This document shows, one piece after another, positions 1-7,884 of a stretch of DNA of 64,000 bases (the stretch's first letter is position 1; each line of letters begins with the position of its first letter). The stretch comes from Ilyobacter_A sp963675185 (GTDB lineage: Bacteria; Fusobacteriota; Fusobacteriia; Fusobacteriales; Fusobacteriaceae). The notes under the pieces were generated by a model. That model had not been told where the DNA came from. It saw nothing but the letters and a program-made list of their open reading frames with translations, and searched no databases. Where the stretch lies: the NCBI GenBank assembly GCA_963675185.2, contig CAXXOH010000002.1, forward strand, positions 62,001 through 126,000. Reading direction: 5' to 3'. The translations under genes and the position numbers were made by a program.

Positions 1-1857
1 AAGTGCTATTAGATTTTCTCCTTCCCAGACACCAAAATATACCACATTCTCTTTCATTGTTTTTAGCAGGTAGTTTTGATCGTTTATAGGAAAGGGATAT
101 GTATCAAAAACCCTGTTATACAGGTTTTTCATAGCTTCTACGTCTCCGTCATTACATACACGGATTTCAAATTCATCTGGAAGTTTTTTGTTGTCTTCAG
201 CTTCAGCTGATTTTGTATGGAAGAGTACTTTCTCTACTTCTCCCTCGTCAGTATCTATTTTTCTGTTTTCATCCAAGTATTTAGACATAAAATAAAGGTT
301 CTCCCCATTTTTAAAAAAATTAGGTATGTACGCTTCTTTTATGTATTCATTTTCTAAAAAGTAACCGTAAGAACTAGTCGGCACTTTTGCTATTATTTTA
401 CCATATCTATTTTCATAGGCTAGATTATAAAGATCAGAGAATATACTTGGCATATCTTGTTTATCCAACTTCATTACATATATTCTGTCGTTGTTTTTTC
501 CATGCTGTATCAGAGAATTGGAAAGTTTCTCTATCTTATCATCTTCCTCCACCTCACGCCTATCCAATCTTTCATTTCCACTTGGTGTAAGAGAAATTTC
601 TTCATGGTTGTCAGACAGTAGTTTCGTTATCCCTATATTTTTATAATCTACTATACCATCTGTATTAAGGTGTAGGTTGCAGTTATCACAATCATCATTA
701 CAAAGTTGTGTTTTATAGTTATCCGGCTCTTTATAAGTTGTTATTACACCCTCGTAATTACGCAATATTACCTTATTTTGAGACCATGAGATTAGATAGT
801 TTGGCATTACAGGTATCTTACCTCCGCCTCCGGGAGCATCTATTACATATCTAGGAACAGCATACCCACTTGTATGTCCTATAAGGCTTTCTATTATTTC
901 TATACCCTTTCCTACCGGTGTCCTGAAATGCCCTAAACCTTCTGACAGGTCACATTGGTATAGATAATAAGGACGTACCCTGTTTTCTACAAGACTATGG
1001 ACCAGTTTTTTCATTATTTTAGGGCAATCATTTACCCTGGCTAATAAAACTGACTGATTTCCCAACGGTATCCCAGCATTGGCCAATTTTTCAACTGCAT
1101 GCTTGGATTCTTGTGTAAATTCCTTAGGATGATTAAAATGCGTGTTTATCCATATAGGATGATGTTTTTTCAATACATCTATTAAACTATCCGTTATCCT
1201 TTGCGGTAATACTACCGGTGTCCTAGTCCCTATTCTTATGACTTCCACATGGGGTATTTTTTTTACCTCAGCTAATATCCAGTCTAAGTACTCGTCAGAT
1301 AGCAAGAACGGATCTCCTCCAGACAGTAAAACGTCCCTTATTTCCTTATGTTCTCTTATATATTCTATTCCCTGCATAATTTTACTTCTGTCAGGGATAC
1401 TGTCCACATCTCCTACTTTTCTCTTTCTTGTACAGTGTCTACAGTACATAGAGCATACATTACTTACCAAAAGTAGCACCCTATCTGGGTATCTATGAGT
1501 TATCCCTGGAACAGGGCTGTCATGGTCTTCGTGCAGTGGATCGCTCATATCACAATTTGTTAAATTCAATTCTTGAATATCTGGAACCGCTTGTTTATAT
1601 ACAGGGTCATTAATATAATCATCGTTATCTATTAACGAAAGATAATATGGTGTAGCTGCAAATGGGAATTTTTCAATTGTCTTCTCAATTAATTCCTTTT
1701 CTTCATTTGTAAACTCAATATCTAATATAGTTTCTAGGGTTTCCAGATCATTGACAGAATTTCTTAGTTGCCATTTCCAATCATCCCAATCTGAAACATT
1801 TGAATTAATGTCCAATTGCTTTACTATTTCTTCTTTTCTGTTAATTTGTTTCATCAT
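1..1857 (-). CDS. kamA: Lysine 2,3-aminomutase fused to beta-lysine N6-acetyltransferase (KamA-AblB), 3' end outside the window
   Basis: Residues 1 to about 425 are a radical-SAM, PLP-dependent lysine 2,3-aminomutase that turns L-lysine into L-beta-lysine. The cluster motif CSMYCRHC places Cys135, 139 and 142. APGGGGKIP holds the PLP lysine (347), and Asp340 matches the substrate-binding Asp330 of the Clostridium subterminale enzyme (constant offset of 10). The same frame continues without a stop into a region resembling AblB (YodP): QHGKNNDRIYVMKL, AKVPTSSYGYFLENEYIKEA and a GNAT fold up to residue 619 at the window edge. Together the two parts would make N6-acetyl-beta-lysine, a compatible solute. 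The two activities are usually separate adjacent genes, ablA and ablB. The ATG at 1857 lies 10 bases after AGAGGTGATC; ATG 1854 is an alternative. The mutase is certain; the acetyltransferase half is well supported, but its end is not visible. Confidence 0.9.
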   Translation of the reverse strand, partial: MMKQINRKEEIVKQLDINSNVSDWDDWKWQLRNSVNDLETLETILDIEFTNEEKELIEKTIEKFPFAATPYYLSLIDNDDYINDPVYKQAVPDIQELNLTNCDMSDPLHEDHDSPVPGITHRYPDRVLLLVSNVCSMYCRHCTRKRKVGDVDSIPDRSKIMQGIEYIREHKEIRDVLLSGGDPFLLSDEYLDWILAEVKKIPHVEVIRIGTRTPVVLPQRITDSLIDVLKKHHPIWINTHFNHPKEFTQESKHAVEKLANAGIPLGNQSVLLARVNDCPKIMKKLVHSLVENRVRPYYLYQCDLSEGLGHFRTPVGKGIEIIESLIGHTSGYAVPRYVIDAPGGGGKIPVMPNYLISWSQNKVILRNYEGVITTYKEPDNYKTQLCNDDCDNCNLHLNTDGIVDYKNIGITKLLSDNHEEISLTPSGNERLDRREVEEDDKIEKLSNSLIQHGKNNDRIYVMKLDKQDMPSIFSDLYNLAYENRYGKIIAKVPTSSYGYFLENEYIKEAYIPNFFKNGENLYFMSKYLDENRKIDTDEGEVEKVLFHTKSAEAEDNKKLPDEFEIRVCNDGDVEAMKNLYNRVFDTYPFPINDQNYLLKTMKENVVYFGVWEGENLIAL

Positions 1858-1878
1858 CTAATCGATCACCTCTAGAAC

Positions 1879-1907
1879 ATTGTACTACAAATAAACAAAA
1901 AAGTCAA
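1879..1907 (-). promoter_or_regulatory. Sigma70-type promoter of kamA-ablB
   Basis: On the minus strand TTGACT (1907-1902) and TACAAT (1884-1879) are separated by exactly 17 bases. Transcription would start near 1872, leaving a very short leader that contains the ribosome binding site. Confidence 0.7.
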
Positions 1908-1988
1908 ATTTACAATATAATTTTGTATTACTTTTTTCAATGAAGTGTTGGGTTTAGCTCGGTTTTAAACATAACCAGTATAGAAATT

Positions 1989-2030
1989 AAAAACGGGCAA
2001 AGTCAAATCAATTTGACTTTGCCCGTTTTT
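1989..2030 (-). terminator. Rho-independent terminator, 20-bp perfect stem
   Basis: Two 20-base arms (1989-2008 and 2011-2030) are perfectly complementary around a 2-base loop. The stem has A-tract and T-tract ends, so it can work in both directions. It lies 26 bases after the stop of the DUF1540 gene, which is the transcript it most likely ends. Confidence 0.85.
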
Positions 2031-2055
2031 AATTCTGGAAGAGAGTGATTATAAA

Positions 2056-2340
2056 TTATTTAGAACAATAAGTGGTACAATCTACATTTGAACCTATTTT
2101 TTTCATGTGAATCCCTTTTGCCGTGCACTCTAAGGAGTTGTTATAGGAACAACTCTCAACCTTACAAGAGCCAACTCCGCCAATAACATTATTATATCCT
2201 GCTTTTTTCCCACTGTGGAAAAAAGTATCACACATTGGTTCCATGTCCCCGACATTTACAGCCATTGTATGGCATTTGTTATCTTTATTGTACACACAAT
2301 CAATAGCATTACAGTCTATTATCTTACTCATTTTCTCCAT
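2056..2340 (-). CDS. DUF1540 cysteine-rich protein with two repeats
   Basis: This is a 94-residue protein made of two DUF1540-like repeats (about residues 8-42 and 56-92). Each carries the pattern C-x(4)-C followed by N-x-C and a later C (CNAIDCVYN, CDTFF; CKVESCSYN, CTTYC). The cysteine pairs suggest a small metal- or disulfide-stabilised fold; no enzymatic role is known for the family. ATG 2340 follows GGGGGT with 6 bases of spacing, and ATG 2331 is possible. It stands alone between kamA and the IS-riddled locus, with its own terminator at 1989-2030. Confidence 0.8.
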   Translation of the reverse strand: MEKMSKIIDCNAIDCVYNKDNKCHTMAVNVGDMEPMCDTFFHSGKKAGYNNVIGGVGSCKVESCSYNNSLECTAKGIHMKKIGSNVDCTTYCSK

Positions 2341-2443
2341 TTTTTTACCCCCGAACTCTCTTCCACATTAACTGTAATTTACAAAATAATGAAAAATTTT
2401 CCTTTTTTTAGATTTTTTATTCCCGGCAAAAAGGGTGGGCAAC

Positions 2444-2740
2444 ATGAAAAAAAATTATTATGAAAACCTGACAACCAACAGGAGAAACTTTGTAGATCAA
2501 CTGTACAATCTTATCCACTCAGAATTCCAAGAGCAATGGGAAGAAAATCCGAAAGGCGAAGACTTAATAAAAGAAAATTAGGAGAGAATAAGGACTATAG
2601 CAGTAGACGCCTTATGGGGTATGGGAAAAACTTTTTTTTCAGAAGCACTTAAAGAATATAATGAAAAAAATAGAACAGAGAAATTTGATATCTAAGTACT
2701 TGAATGCAATGCCTGGAGTCAATTTGGAAGGCGGAGCTTC
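2444..2740 (+). pseudogene. N-terminal remnant of a KAP-family P-loop NTPase
   Basis: From ATG 2444 the frame reads about 85 residues. It is broken by in-frame TAG (2579-2581) and TAA (2693-2695). The second block, TIAVDALWGMGKTFFSEAL, has the KAP-type Walker A (WGxGKT), followed by VLECNAWSQFG, the usual position of the NAW strand after the P-loop. Coding similarity ends near 2730, where IS3 sequence begins. KAP NTPases are membrane-associated ATPases often found in plasmid or anti-phage loci; this copy cannot be functional. The rest of the gene was probably lost to the nested insertions, and 6034-6309 may be its other end. Confidence 0.65.
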
Positions 2741-2759
2741 AAGATATATAATTGATTAT

Positions 2760-2957
2760 ACTTTTCATAAATAACCCAAGTGAAGAATGGATTCGAATGT
2801 TATTATACCAATGCACATAATCGAACAACTCAATCCGAAGCTGTTCCAGCGTTGTAAATACTTGGATACACAAACTCTGTCTTGAAGACTTTAAAAGCCG
2901 CTTCTGCAACAGCATTGTCATAGGGACAGCCTTTTTTGCTGAGTGAACGCTTGATGT
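2760..2957 (-). pseudogene. IS3 copy a transposase orfB, C-terminal fragment
   Basis: On the minus strand the fragment begins with HIKRSLSKKGCPYDNAVAEA and continues into KVFKTEF. A frameshift then leads to FTTLEQLRIELFDYVHWYNN and IRIHSSLG. These are the last third of an IS3-type DDE transposase, including the glutamate region. The frameshift near 2860 and the truncated end make it dead. It is the continuation of the fragment at 4334-4900, separated by the IS256 insertion. Confidence 0.75.
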
Positions 2958-4333
2958 GGGTCTTTCCCAAATTACGTGTAAATTAGATTCCTAGCCATTA
3001 GTGGGAGCCCCATCTGGAGCTCCTTTTAAATTAAATATTTATCCATCTTTTCTGGATAAATTACTACCAGCATTCTCAGTATCTTTTCCCATCCCCTAAT
3101 TTTCTGAGTCCACTTTTTTAGCATGTTCTTAGATGCCAGATAAAGAACCTTCTGAAGGGAGTCATCTGTCGGAAATACTGACTTAGAGCGACTTACCTTC
3201 TTAAATTGACTATTGATACTCTCTATGGTATTCGTAGTATAGATTATCTTCCTGATTTCCTGCGGATACTCAAAAAAGTGACTTAATTCATTCCAGTTAT
3301 CATACCAGGATTTAAGCGCTGGAGAGTATTCAGGGTACTCCTTATTTAGCCTTTCCAGTGAGCTGAAGCCTGTTTCAGCGTCATGCGCTTTGTAAACATC
3401 TTTGAGTTCCTTCGCGAAGATTTTCCTTTCCTTGTAGTTAAGAAACCTTAAAGTATTTCTGATTTGGTGTACGATACACCTCTGTACCTTTGTGTCAGGA
3501 TAGATAGTCTTAATTGCTTCTTTGAAGCCAGGCAGCCCATCAACAGAAGCAATGAAGATCTCTTCTACTCCTCTTGATCTAAGAGAATCTATTTCTTTTA
3601 ACCAAAACTTAGAACTTTCATTTTCTCCTACTGTGATGCTCAGTATATCTTTCTTTCCTTCCAGATCAATTCCTACAATTATGTATGCTGCTTTATTGAT
3701 TACTTTTCCATTGGTTTTGACATTGAAATAAGTTGCATCCAGAAAAATAAAAGGATATCAGGCTTTTAAAGGTCTTGATTTCCATTGGTTTGCTTCATCC
3801 ATTACTTTGTCTGTTATCCTGCTTATCTGAGTTGAGGAAAAGCTCATACCGTAGATTTCTTCGAGATGATCATTAATATCTGTAGTGGACATACCACGTC
3901 CATACATGGATATTATCTTGTCTTCAATATCTGAGATGTCACGGGAATATTTAGGTACAACCTGAGGTTCAAAGATTCCCTCGCGGTCACGCGGAATATC
4001 AAGCTCAACTTCTCCAAGGCTTGTTTTTACCTTCTTTTGATTATTCCCATTTCTAGAGTTATTCGTATTAGAGTTTCTTTCATATTTAGAATATCCAAGG
4101 GTTTCATCCATTTCGGCTTCCAGCATAAGGGAAACCATGTCTTTAAACATATCTTTCATAATGGACTGCGCCTCAGCAATATTTTGGATATCGTTTTCCT
4201 GAAAAATCTTTTTAACTAAAGGATTAATATTTTTAACTTTTCTACTCATACAAAAAACCTCCCTAATCAATAGATTATACTTCTAATGACTAGGAAGGTG
4301 AAATTAAATTTACACTAAATTCGGGAAACTCCC
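2958..4333 (-). mobile_element. IS256-family element (copy a), 1376 bp, with 8-bp target duplication
   Basis: Imperfect terminal inverted repeats start GGGTCTTTCCCAAATTACGT at the left end and GGGAGTTTCCCGAATTTAGT at the right end, read inward. They are flanked by the direct repeat CTTGATGT at 2950-2957 and 4334-4341. The insertion lies inside orfB of IS3 copy a. Confidence 0.9.
3026..4249 (-). pseudogene. IS256-family transposase with one in-frame TGA
   Basis: The frame runs 407 codons from ATG 4249 (GGGAGG 7 bases upstream) to TAA 3026-3028. It has a single nonsense codon, TGA at 3758-3760, between QWKSRPLKA and YPFIFLDATYFNVK. Downstream it keeps the mutator-type DDE residues: Asp in FLDAT, Asp in SVDGLPGF and Glu in TNTIESINSQF. 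It also keeps KVQRCIVHQIRN. Without the TGA it would be an ordinary full-length IS256 transposase, so this is probably a recent point mutation. Confidence 0.85.
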
Positions 4334-4900
4334 CTTGATGTTAAAAGTCTCTATCAAGCCATCGATCGTGTTGTTTTTAAACTCGCTTCCTCGGTCTGTA
4401 TGAAAGATCGAAATATCATTTAAGTTATGTGAAATACTTGCAAAGACTTGATAAACCAACAACACATCCTTGCGAGGTCCTACACTACAACCAATAATCT
4501 CGCGGTTGTGGAGATCCAAAATAATGCAGATGTAATTCCATTTACCGGCAACACGAACATATGTCAGATCGCTGACAACAACTTCCAGGTGATCGCGATT
4601 ATCAAATTCACTATTCACTTCATTACTGATCTTCTCCTCGTTGATGGGTTGTTTGTGAATCTTATATTGGGCCACAGTATAATTAGAGACCAAACCGTTT
4701 TCTTTCATGATTCGGCTGATTCTACGGCGTGAGACGATTTCACCTTCATTGGCAAGTTCTTTCTTGATTTTTCGGGTACCGTAATTGCGTTTGCTGGCTT
4801 TGAATATTCTTATGACATCTTTTGTAAATGGTTCCTCTTCTGCTTTAGCCTTTGATTCGTAATAATAAGTGCTTCTTGGGAGTTGTAGGACGGCACACAT
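4334..4900 (-). pseudogene. IS3 copy a transposase orfB, N-terminal part, cut by IS256
   Basis: This holds the N-terminal HTH region (STYYYESKAK, NYGTRKIKKEL) and the first DDE aspartates (VVVSDLTYVRVAGKW and FHTDRGSEF). The reading frame runs into the IS256 end (SFPNLV, then stop). Upstream the orfB frame stays open into the end of orfA (KVEVIKANQDKYSISAMCAV), consistent with the usual -1 frameshift expression of IS3 orfAB. The continuation lies at 2760-2957. Confidence 0.8.
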
Positions 4901-4941
4901 TGCTGATATCGAGTATTTATCTTGGTTTGCCTTGATGACTT

Positions 4942-5226
4942 CTACTTTCGTCCTATTATCAGCGCCGCTTGCTTTAAAATATCATTCTCCATTTTAAGCC
5001 TTTGGTTCTCTTTTCGAAGCTTGATAAGTTCATTTTCCTCTTCAGTTCGGTTGTCTTTCTCTTTGAAAGAGCCAGAAGTTTGGTGTTGCTTAATCCAACG
5101 GTTTAATGATGAAATTGTCAAATCGTATTCTTTTATGATATCAGCCTTTGGCTTTCCGTTTAAGTACAGATGTACCAATTGATCTTTGAATTTGTCTGTG
5201 AAATTCCTTCGTGTTCTTTTGGTCAT
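4942..5226 (-). CDS. IS3 copy a OrfA (helix-turn-helix and leucine zipper)
   Basis: This 94-residue protein has an N-terminal HTH (FTDKFKDQLVHLYLNGK to LNRWIKQHQ) and a C-terminal heptad region (EEENELIKLRKENQRLKMEN), the classic IS3 OrfA layout. It is intact. Because orfB is broken, it could at most act as a regulator of related elements. The first codon follows AAGGAGACGTTAAA. Confidence 0.85.
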   Translation of the reverse strand: MTKRTRRNFTDKFKDQLVHLYLNGKPKADIIKEYDLTISSLNRWIKQHQTSGSFKEKDNRTEEENELIKLRKENQRLKMENDILKQAALIIGRK

Positions 5227-5296
5227 TTTAACGTCTCCTTGATTTATTGGTTTTATCTTACACGACCTTAAGAAATTTGTCCAACTTATTGTAACC

Positions 5297-5963
5297 TATC
5301 CACTTTGAGTCTTCGAACGCTTTGAATTTTTACGTCTCATTGGAGAAAGATGAATGTCCACATCACTCAATATGTCTTCAAGAACATAGTCATTGTAAGC
5401 TCTGTCTGCATAAATAACAGAGTTTTTAGGTAAATCAAAATTAAACTCCTTAAAAGCTGTAATATCGGCTATAGAGCCTGGCAATATTTTATATTCAACA
5501 GGTACCCCTTTTTCATTAGTAATTAGATGGATTCTTGCTCCAAAAAAAATTTTCTTTTACTAGAAATGTATCCTCTGTATAAATCATGGTCTAAATAAAT
5601 TTTACACCTAGGGATTCTAAAATTATCGCATACGACAACAGGAAAAGAATCTATCATAGATTCTTTATTTTTAGACCTATTCTTGTTATATTCCATAATG
5701 ATATCCATGATTTTACTTAAAGTGGAACCTAATTTTGATAGTCTTCTAGAAAATCTGCTTTTAGAAAGAACATAGTCAAAATGAGGATAGTCCTCGAAAA
5801 AGGATAGAGTCTTTTGAAAATTACCATTGAAATATATTCCAGCAACTATAGCTGTTGTAATGACTTCAGCATCTTTCATTTTAGTTTGTGCGCTTTCTTG
5901 GTGCTCAATAAGTTTAAGGATTTCTTGAACAAATTCTAGTATTTTATTAATTGTATTTTTCAT
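5297..5963 (-). pseudogene. IS982-family transposase, frameshifted and truncated
   Basis: The first frame (5963-5523) reads MKNTINKILEF, DAEVITTAIVAGIYF and SMIDSFPVVVCDNFRIPR (first DDE Asp). It is followed by a run of eight T (A on the plus strand, near 5541-5549) where the frame shifts. The second frame continues GARIHLITNEKGVPVEYKI, PGSIADITAF and VIYADRAYND (second Asp), then ends at the IS3 junction. The C-terminal third is missing. The T8 run could be a slippery site, but truncation makes the gene inactive in any case. ATG 5963 follows TAGGAGCATATAAA. Confidence 0.75.
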
Positions 5964-6033
5964 TTTATATGCTCCTAGAGTTGTATTTTTAGAAAAATTT
6001 TAACATATATTTACTCAGGTAGCAACTTAGGTT
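5297..6033 (-). mobile_element. IS982-family element, 3'-truncated
   Basis: The element contains an IS982-like transposase on the minus strand. Its inward-reading right end contains AAGTTGCTACCTGAGTAA (6028-6011). The 3' side is cut at about 5297 by IS3 copy a. The outer boundary near 6033 is estimated from where the interrupted flanking frame resumes. Confidence 0.6.
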
Positions 6034-6309
6034 AAATATGTAAAAATTTTGCAAACTCTACATGATTCAATTAAATTCAAAACTGGTAAAGGAGCAGGTA
6101 ATGAGTGGCGTATGAAAGAGTATATTATATTTAGTACTTTTTCAAGGCAATATAAAGCAGGGGCTCTTCAAATTCTTATTGACAAAACAAATTTTAGTAA
6201 TACTAGCATAAGTAATGACATAACATCAGGAGGTTCTTTAATCCTTCCCTTAACAGAAGAATTTATAGAAGAAAACTATGCGAAAGAACGAAGCTCTCTT
6301 CTAGAATAG
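6034..6309 (+). pseudogene. C-terminal fragment of an interrupted gene, perhaps the KAP NTPase
   Basis: An open frame enters from the IS982 end (KYVKILQTLHDSIKFKTGKG) and runs about 90 residues to TAG 6307-6309. No start codon with a ribosome binding site is visible. Fifty bases later lies a terminator, now split by IS4, so this is the natural 3' end of a plus-strand gene. The only other plus-strand remnant on the far side of the nested elements is the KAP fragment at 2444. Joining the two is inference; I do not recognise this tail by sequence. Confidence 0.5.
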
Positions 6310-6359
6310 TGTGAATTAAAATATAACTTCATCGCTTCCCTATTTTAAAAGAGAATTTA

Positions 6360-6383
6360 AAAATAAAGAGAGCCTTTAAAGGC
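6360..6383 (+). terminator. Left half of a Rho-independent terminator split by IS4 copy 1
   Basis: Left of IS4 is AAAATAAAGAGAGCC followed by TTTAAAGGC; right of it, 9279-9300 is CTTTAAAGGC followed by TCTCTTTATTTT. Removing the element and one copy of CTTTAAAGGC restores a continuous palindrome ending in a T-rich tract, 50 bases after the stop at 6309. Confidence 0.75.
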
Positions 6384-6408
6384 CATACCTATCAAGCTAA
6401 GAAATTTT

Positions 6409-6439
6409 AGGAACCTAACTTTTATATAGTTAGGTTCCT
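6409..6439. terminator. Internal hairpin at the 3' end of the IS4 element
   Basis: A perfect 12-bp stem, AGGAACCTAACT (6409-6420) and its complement (6428-6439), has a 7-base loop and is followed by a T-rich run. The same hairpin is at 46263-46293 in copy 2. It lies between the transposase stop and the IS end. It probably ends transposase transcripts or stops outside transcription from entering. Confidence 0.6.
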
Positions 6440-6592
6440 ATTTTAATTTTAAAGCTAAATTTTCAAACTACAAAAAACCACTCGCAAAAATGGCTAAAAA
6501 AGTTTATTCTATCTTTATTGCCCCTTAGCCAGTTTGGACTCTTGCGCGAATTAATATATAATATATTTAAATCAATATTAAGGAGCAAAGAG

Positions 6593-6868
6593 ATGACTAG
6601 AAGAAGATACTCTATGGAAGAAAAAGAAAGAATATTAGAAGAAGTTAAACTAGCTAAGAATAGAAGAGCCGTGGCAGCTAAGTATAATCTGGCTGAAAGT
6701 ACCATCAGAGGGTGGGAAAAAAAGCTTTCTCAGAAAGAATCGGGTCAACATAAGGATTTAAGTAAAATTAATAAAACCCTTGAGGCTGAAAATAAAGCTC
6801 TGAAAGAAATTTCTGCTGAAAAAGATCTTGAAATCAAGATTTTGAAGGATATGTTAAAAAAGATGTAA
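6593..6868 (+). CDS. IS3 copy b OrfA
   Basis: This 91-residue HTH protein starts MTRRRYSMEEKERILEEV and has the recognition region AAKYNLAESTIRGWEKK. A leucine-zipper-like tail follows (LEAENKALKEISAEKDLEI). ATG 6593 follows AAGGAG 7-12 bases upstream; longer in-frame extensions lack a ribosome binding site. It overlaps the orfB frame, and a slippery A6G sits just before its stop codon. Confidence 0.9.
   Translation: MTRRRYSMEEKERILEEVKLAKNRRAVAAKYNLAESTIRGWEKKLSQKESGQHKDLSKINKTLEAENKALKEISAEKDLEIKILKDMLKKM
6856..6862 (+). promoter_or_regulatory. Probable -1 ribosomal frameshift site (AAAAAAG)
   Basis: AAAAAAG lies three codons before the orfA stop. In the -1 frame, translation continues open through KKDVTTIFKYQVAKYW into orfB. 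A6G is the classic slippery heptamer of IS3-family elements and would give the OrfAB transposase. Confidence 0.75.
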
Positions 6869-7812
6869 CCACTATTTTTAAATATCAAGTAGCAAAATAT
6901 TGGATTGATGAAGGGAATAAACCTTCCTTAGTCCTGAGGATAGTGGGGTTACCTAAGTCTACTTACTACTATTACAAAGATAAACAGAAAGAATATAAAA
7001 TAGTAAAACCTAAAAGAGCAGGCGCGAAGCCTAAAGGATATAGCTTTAATTTTAAAAATGAAAAAGTTTCAGATGATAAGATCAAAGAATTTTTAAAAAG
7101 TTATGATGAAACAAGAGAATGTGCATATGGATATCGAAAGAGAGCTCATGCAGTTAAAAGAGATTGGGGAATAATTCTTAATCATAAGAAGTCTTATCGG
7201 TTATGTAAAGAATTAAAGCTTCTCCGAAAATATCTACCTCAACCAAAAGAAAAAAAGGTTTTAGCTACAAATAAAAAAGTCCAATCATCAAATAAATTAT
7301 GGGAAATAGATGTGAAATATGGATATATCTATGGAATCGAAAGGGTATTTTATGTTTGTGAAATTATCGATGTTTTTGATAGAAGTATAATTGATTACCA
7401 TATCGGATTCTCTTGTACTGCAGAAGATGTTTGCAACTCTTTAATTAGAGCTGTGTACAAGAGATCAGAACTCATGCCTGAGAAACTCTATATTAGAAGT
7501 GACAACGGGTCCCAGTTTACCAGCAAATTGTTTTCAGAAACTTGCAGAGCTCTAGGAATAAATCATGAAAGAATCCCCAATGCTACCCCTAATAAGAATG
7601 CTCATATAGAGTCATTTCATAGTATTTTAGAGCGGGAAGTCTTTGGTTATAAGTATTTTGAAAGTTTTCAAGAAGCCTATGAAGAGATGCAGGAATTTAT
7701 AGATTTCTATAATACAAAAAGAATTCATGGAAGTTTAAAATATATGACTCCCCAGGAATTCTATGAGAAATATAAAGGAAAAGAATCAGAGGAATTTAAA
7801 GTAGCAGCGTAA
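6865..7812 (+). CDS. IS3 copy b OrfB (DDE transposase, made as an OrfAB fusion)
   Basis: The frame is open from the orfA overlap to TAA 7810-7812. The first possible independent start is GTG or ATG around 6943. The IS3-type rve domain has DVKYGYIYG (Asp), YIRSDNGSQF (Asp) and NAHIESFHSILEREVF (Glu), followed by YNTKRIHGSLKYMTPQEFY. It is full length and unbroken, so this element may be active. Expression is expected through the -1 frameshift at 6856-6862. Confidence 0.9.
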   Translation, partial: VTTIFKYQVAKYWIDEGNKPSLVLRIVGLPKSTYYYYKDKQKEYKIVKPKRAGAKPKGYSFNFKNEKVSDDKIKEFLKSYDETRECAYGYRKRAHAVKRDWGIILNHKKSYRLCKELKLLRKYLPQPKEKKVLATNKKVQSSNKLWEIDVKYGYIYGIERVFYVCEIIDVFDRSIIDYHIGFSCTAEDVCNSLIRAVYKRSELMPEKLYIRSDNGSQFTSKLFSETCRALGINHERIPNATPNKNAHIESFHSILEREVFGYKYFESFQEAYEEMQEFIDFYNTKRIHGSLKYMTPQEFYEKYKGKESEEFKVAA

Positions 7813-7884
7813 AACGCGCAAAATAAGGAAATAAGTCCAAGAATTAAGGGGTCAAACCGCTATTATCAGTGGTGTTCTCGGTGA

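Larger units (their letters stand above)
2745..5292 (-). mobile_element. IS3-family element (copy a), truncated and split by an IS256 element
   Basis: Two IS3 segments, about 2760-2957 and 4334-5292, become one orfA-orfB element when 2958-4333 and one 8-bp target copy (CTTGATGT) are removed. The left end is truncated against the KAP remnant near 2745-2765: the transposase tail lacks the usual residues after HSSLG. The right end lies near 5280-5292, where it truncates the IS982 element. Exact outer ends are uncertain. Confidence 0.7.
6513..7859 (+). mobile_element. IS3-family element (copy b), 1347 bp, apparently intact
   Basis: It lies in the non-coding end of IS4 copy 1, flanked by the 4-bp direct repeat CTAT (6509-6512 and 7860-7863). 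The uninterrupted sequence in IS4 copy 2 confirms the site. The ends are imperfect inverted repeats (TTTATTGCCCCTTAGCC at left; TTTGACCCCTTAATTC read inward at right). Confidence 0.9.

Noticed and set aside
5523..5550. Programmed frameshift for a functional IS982 transposase at the T8 run
   Set aside because: Even with a -1 shift the gene is truncated by IS3 near 5297, so no complete transposase could be made.
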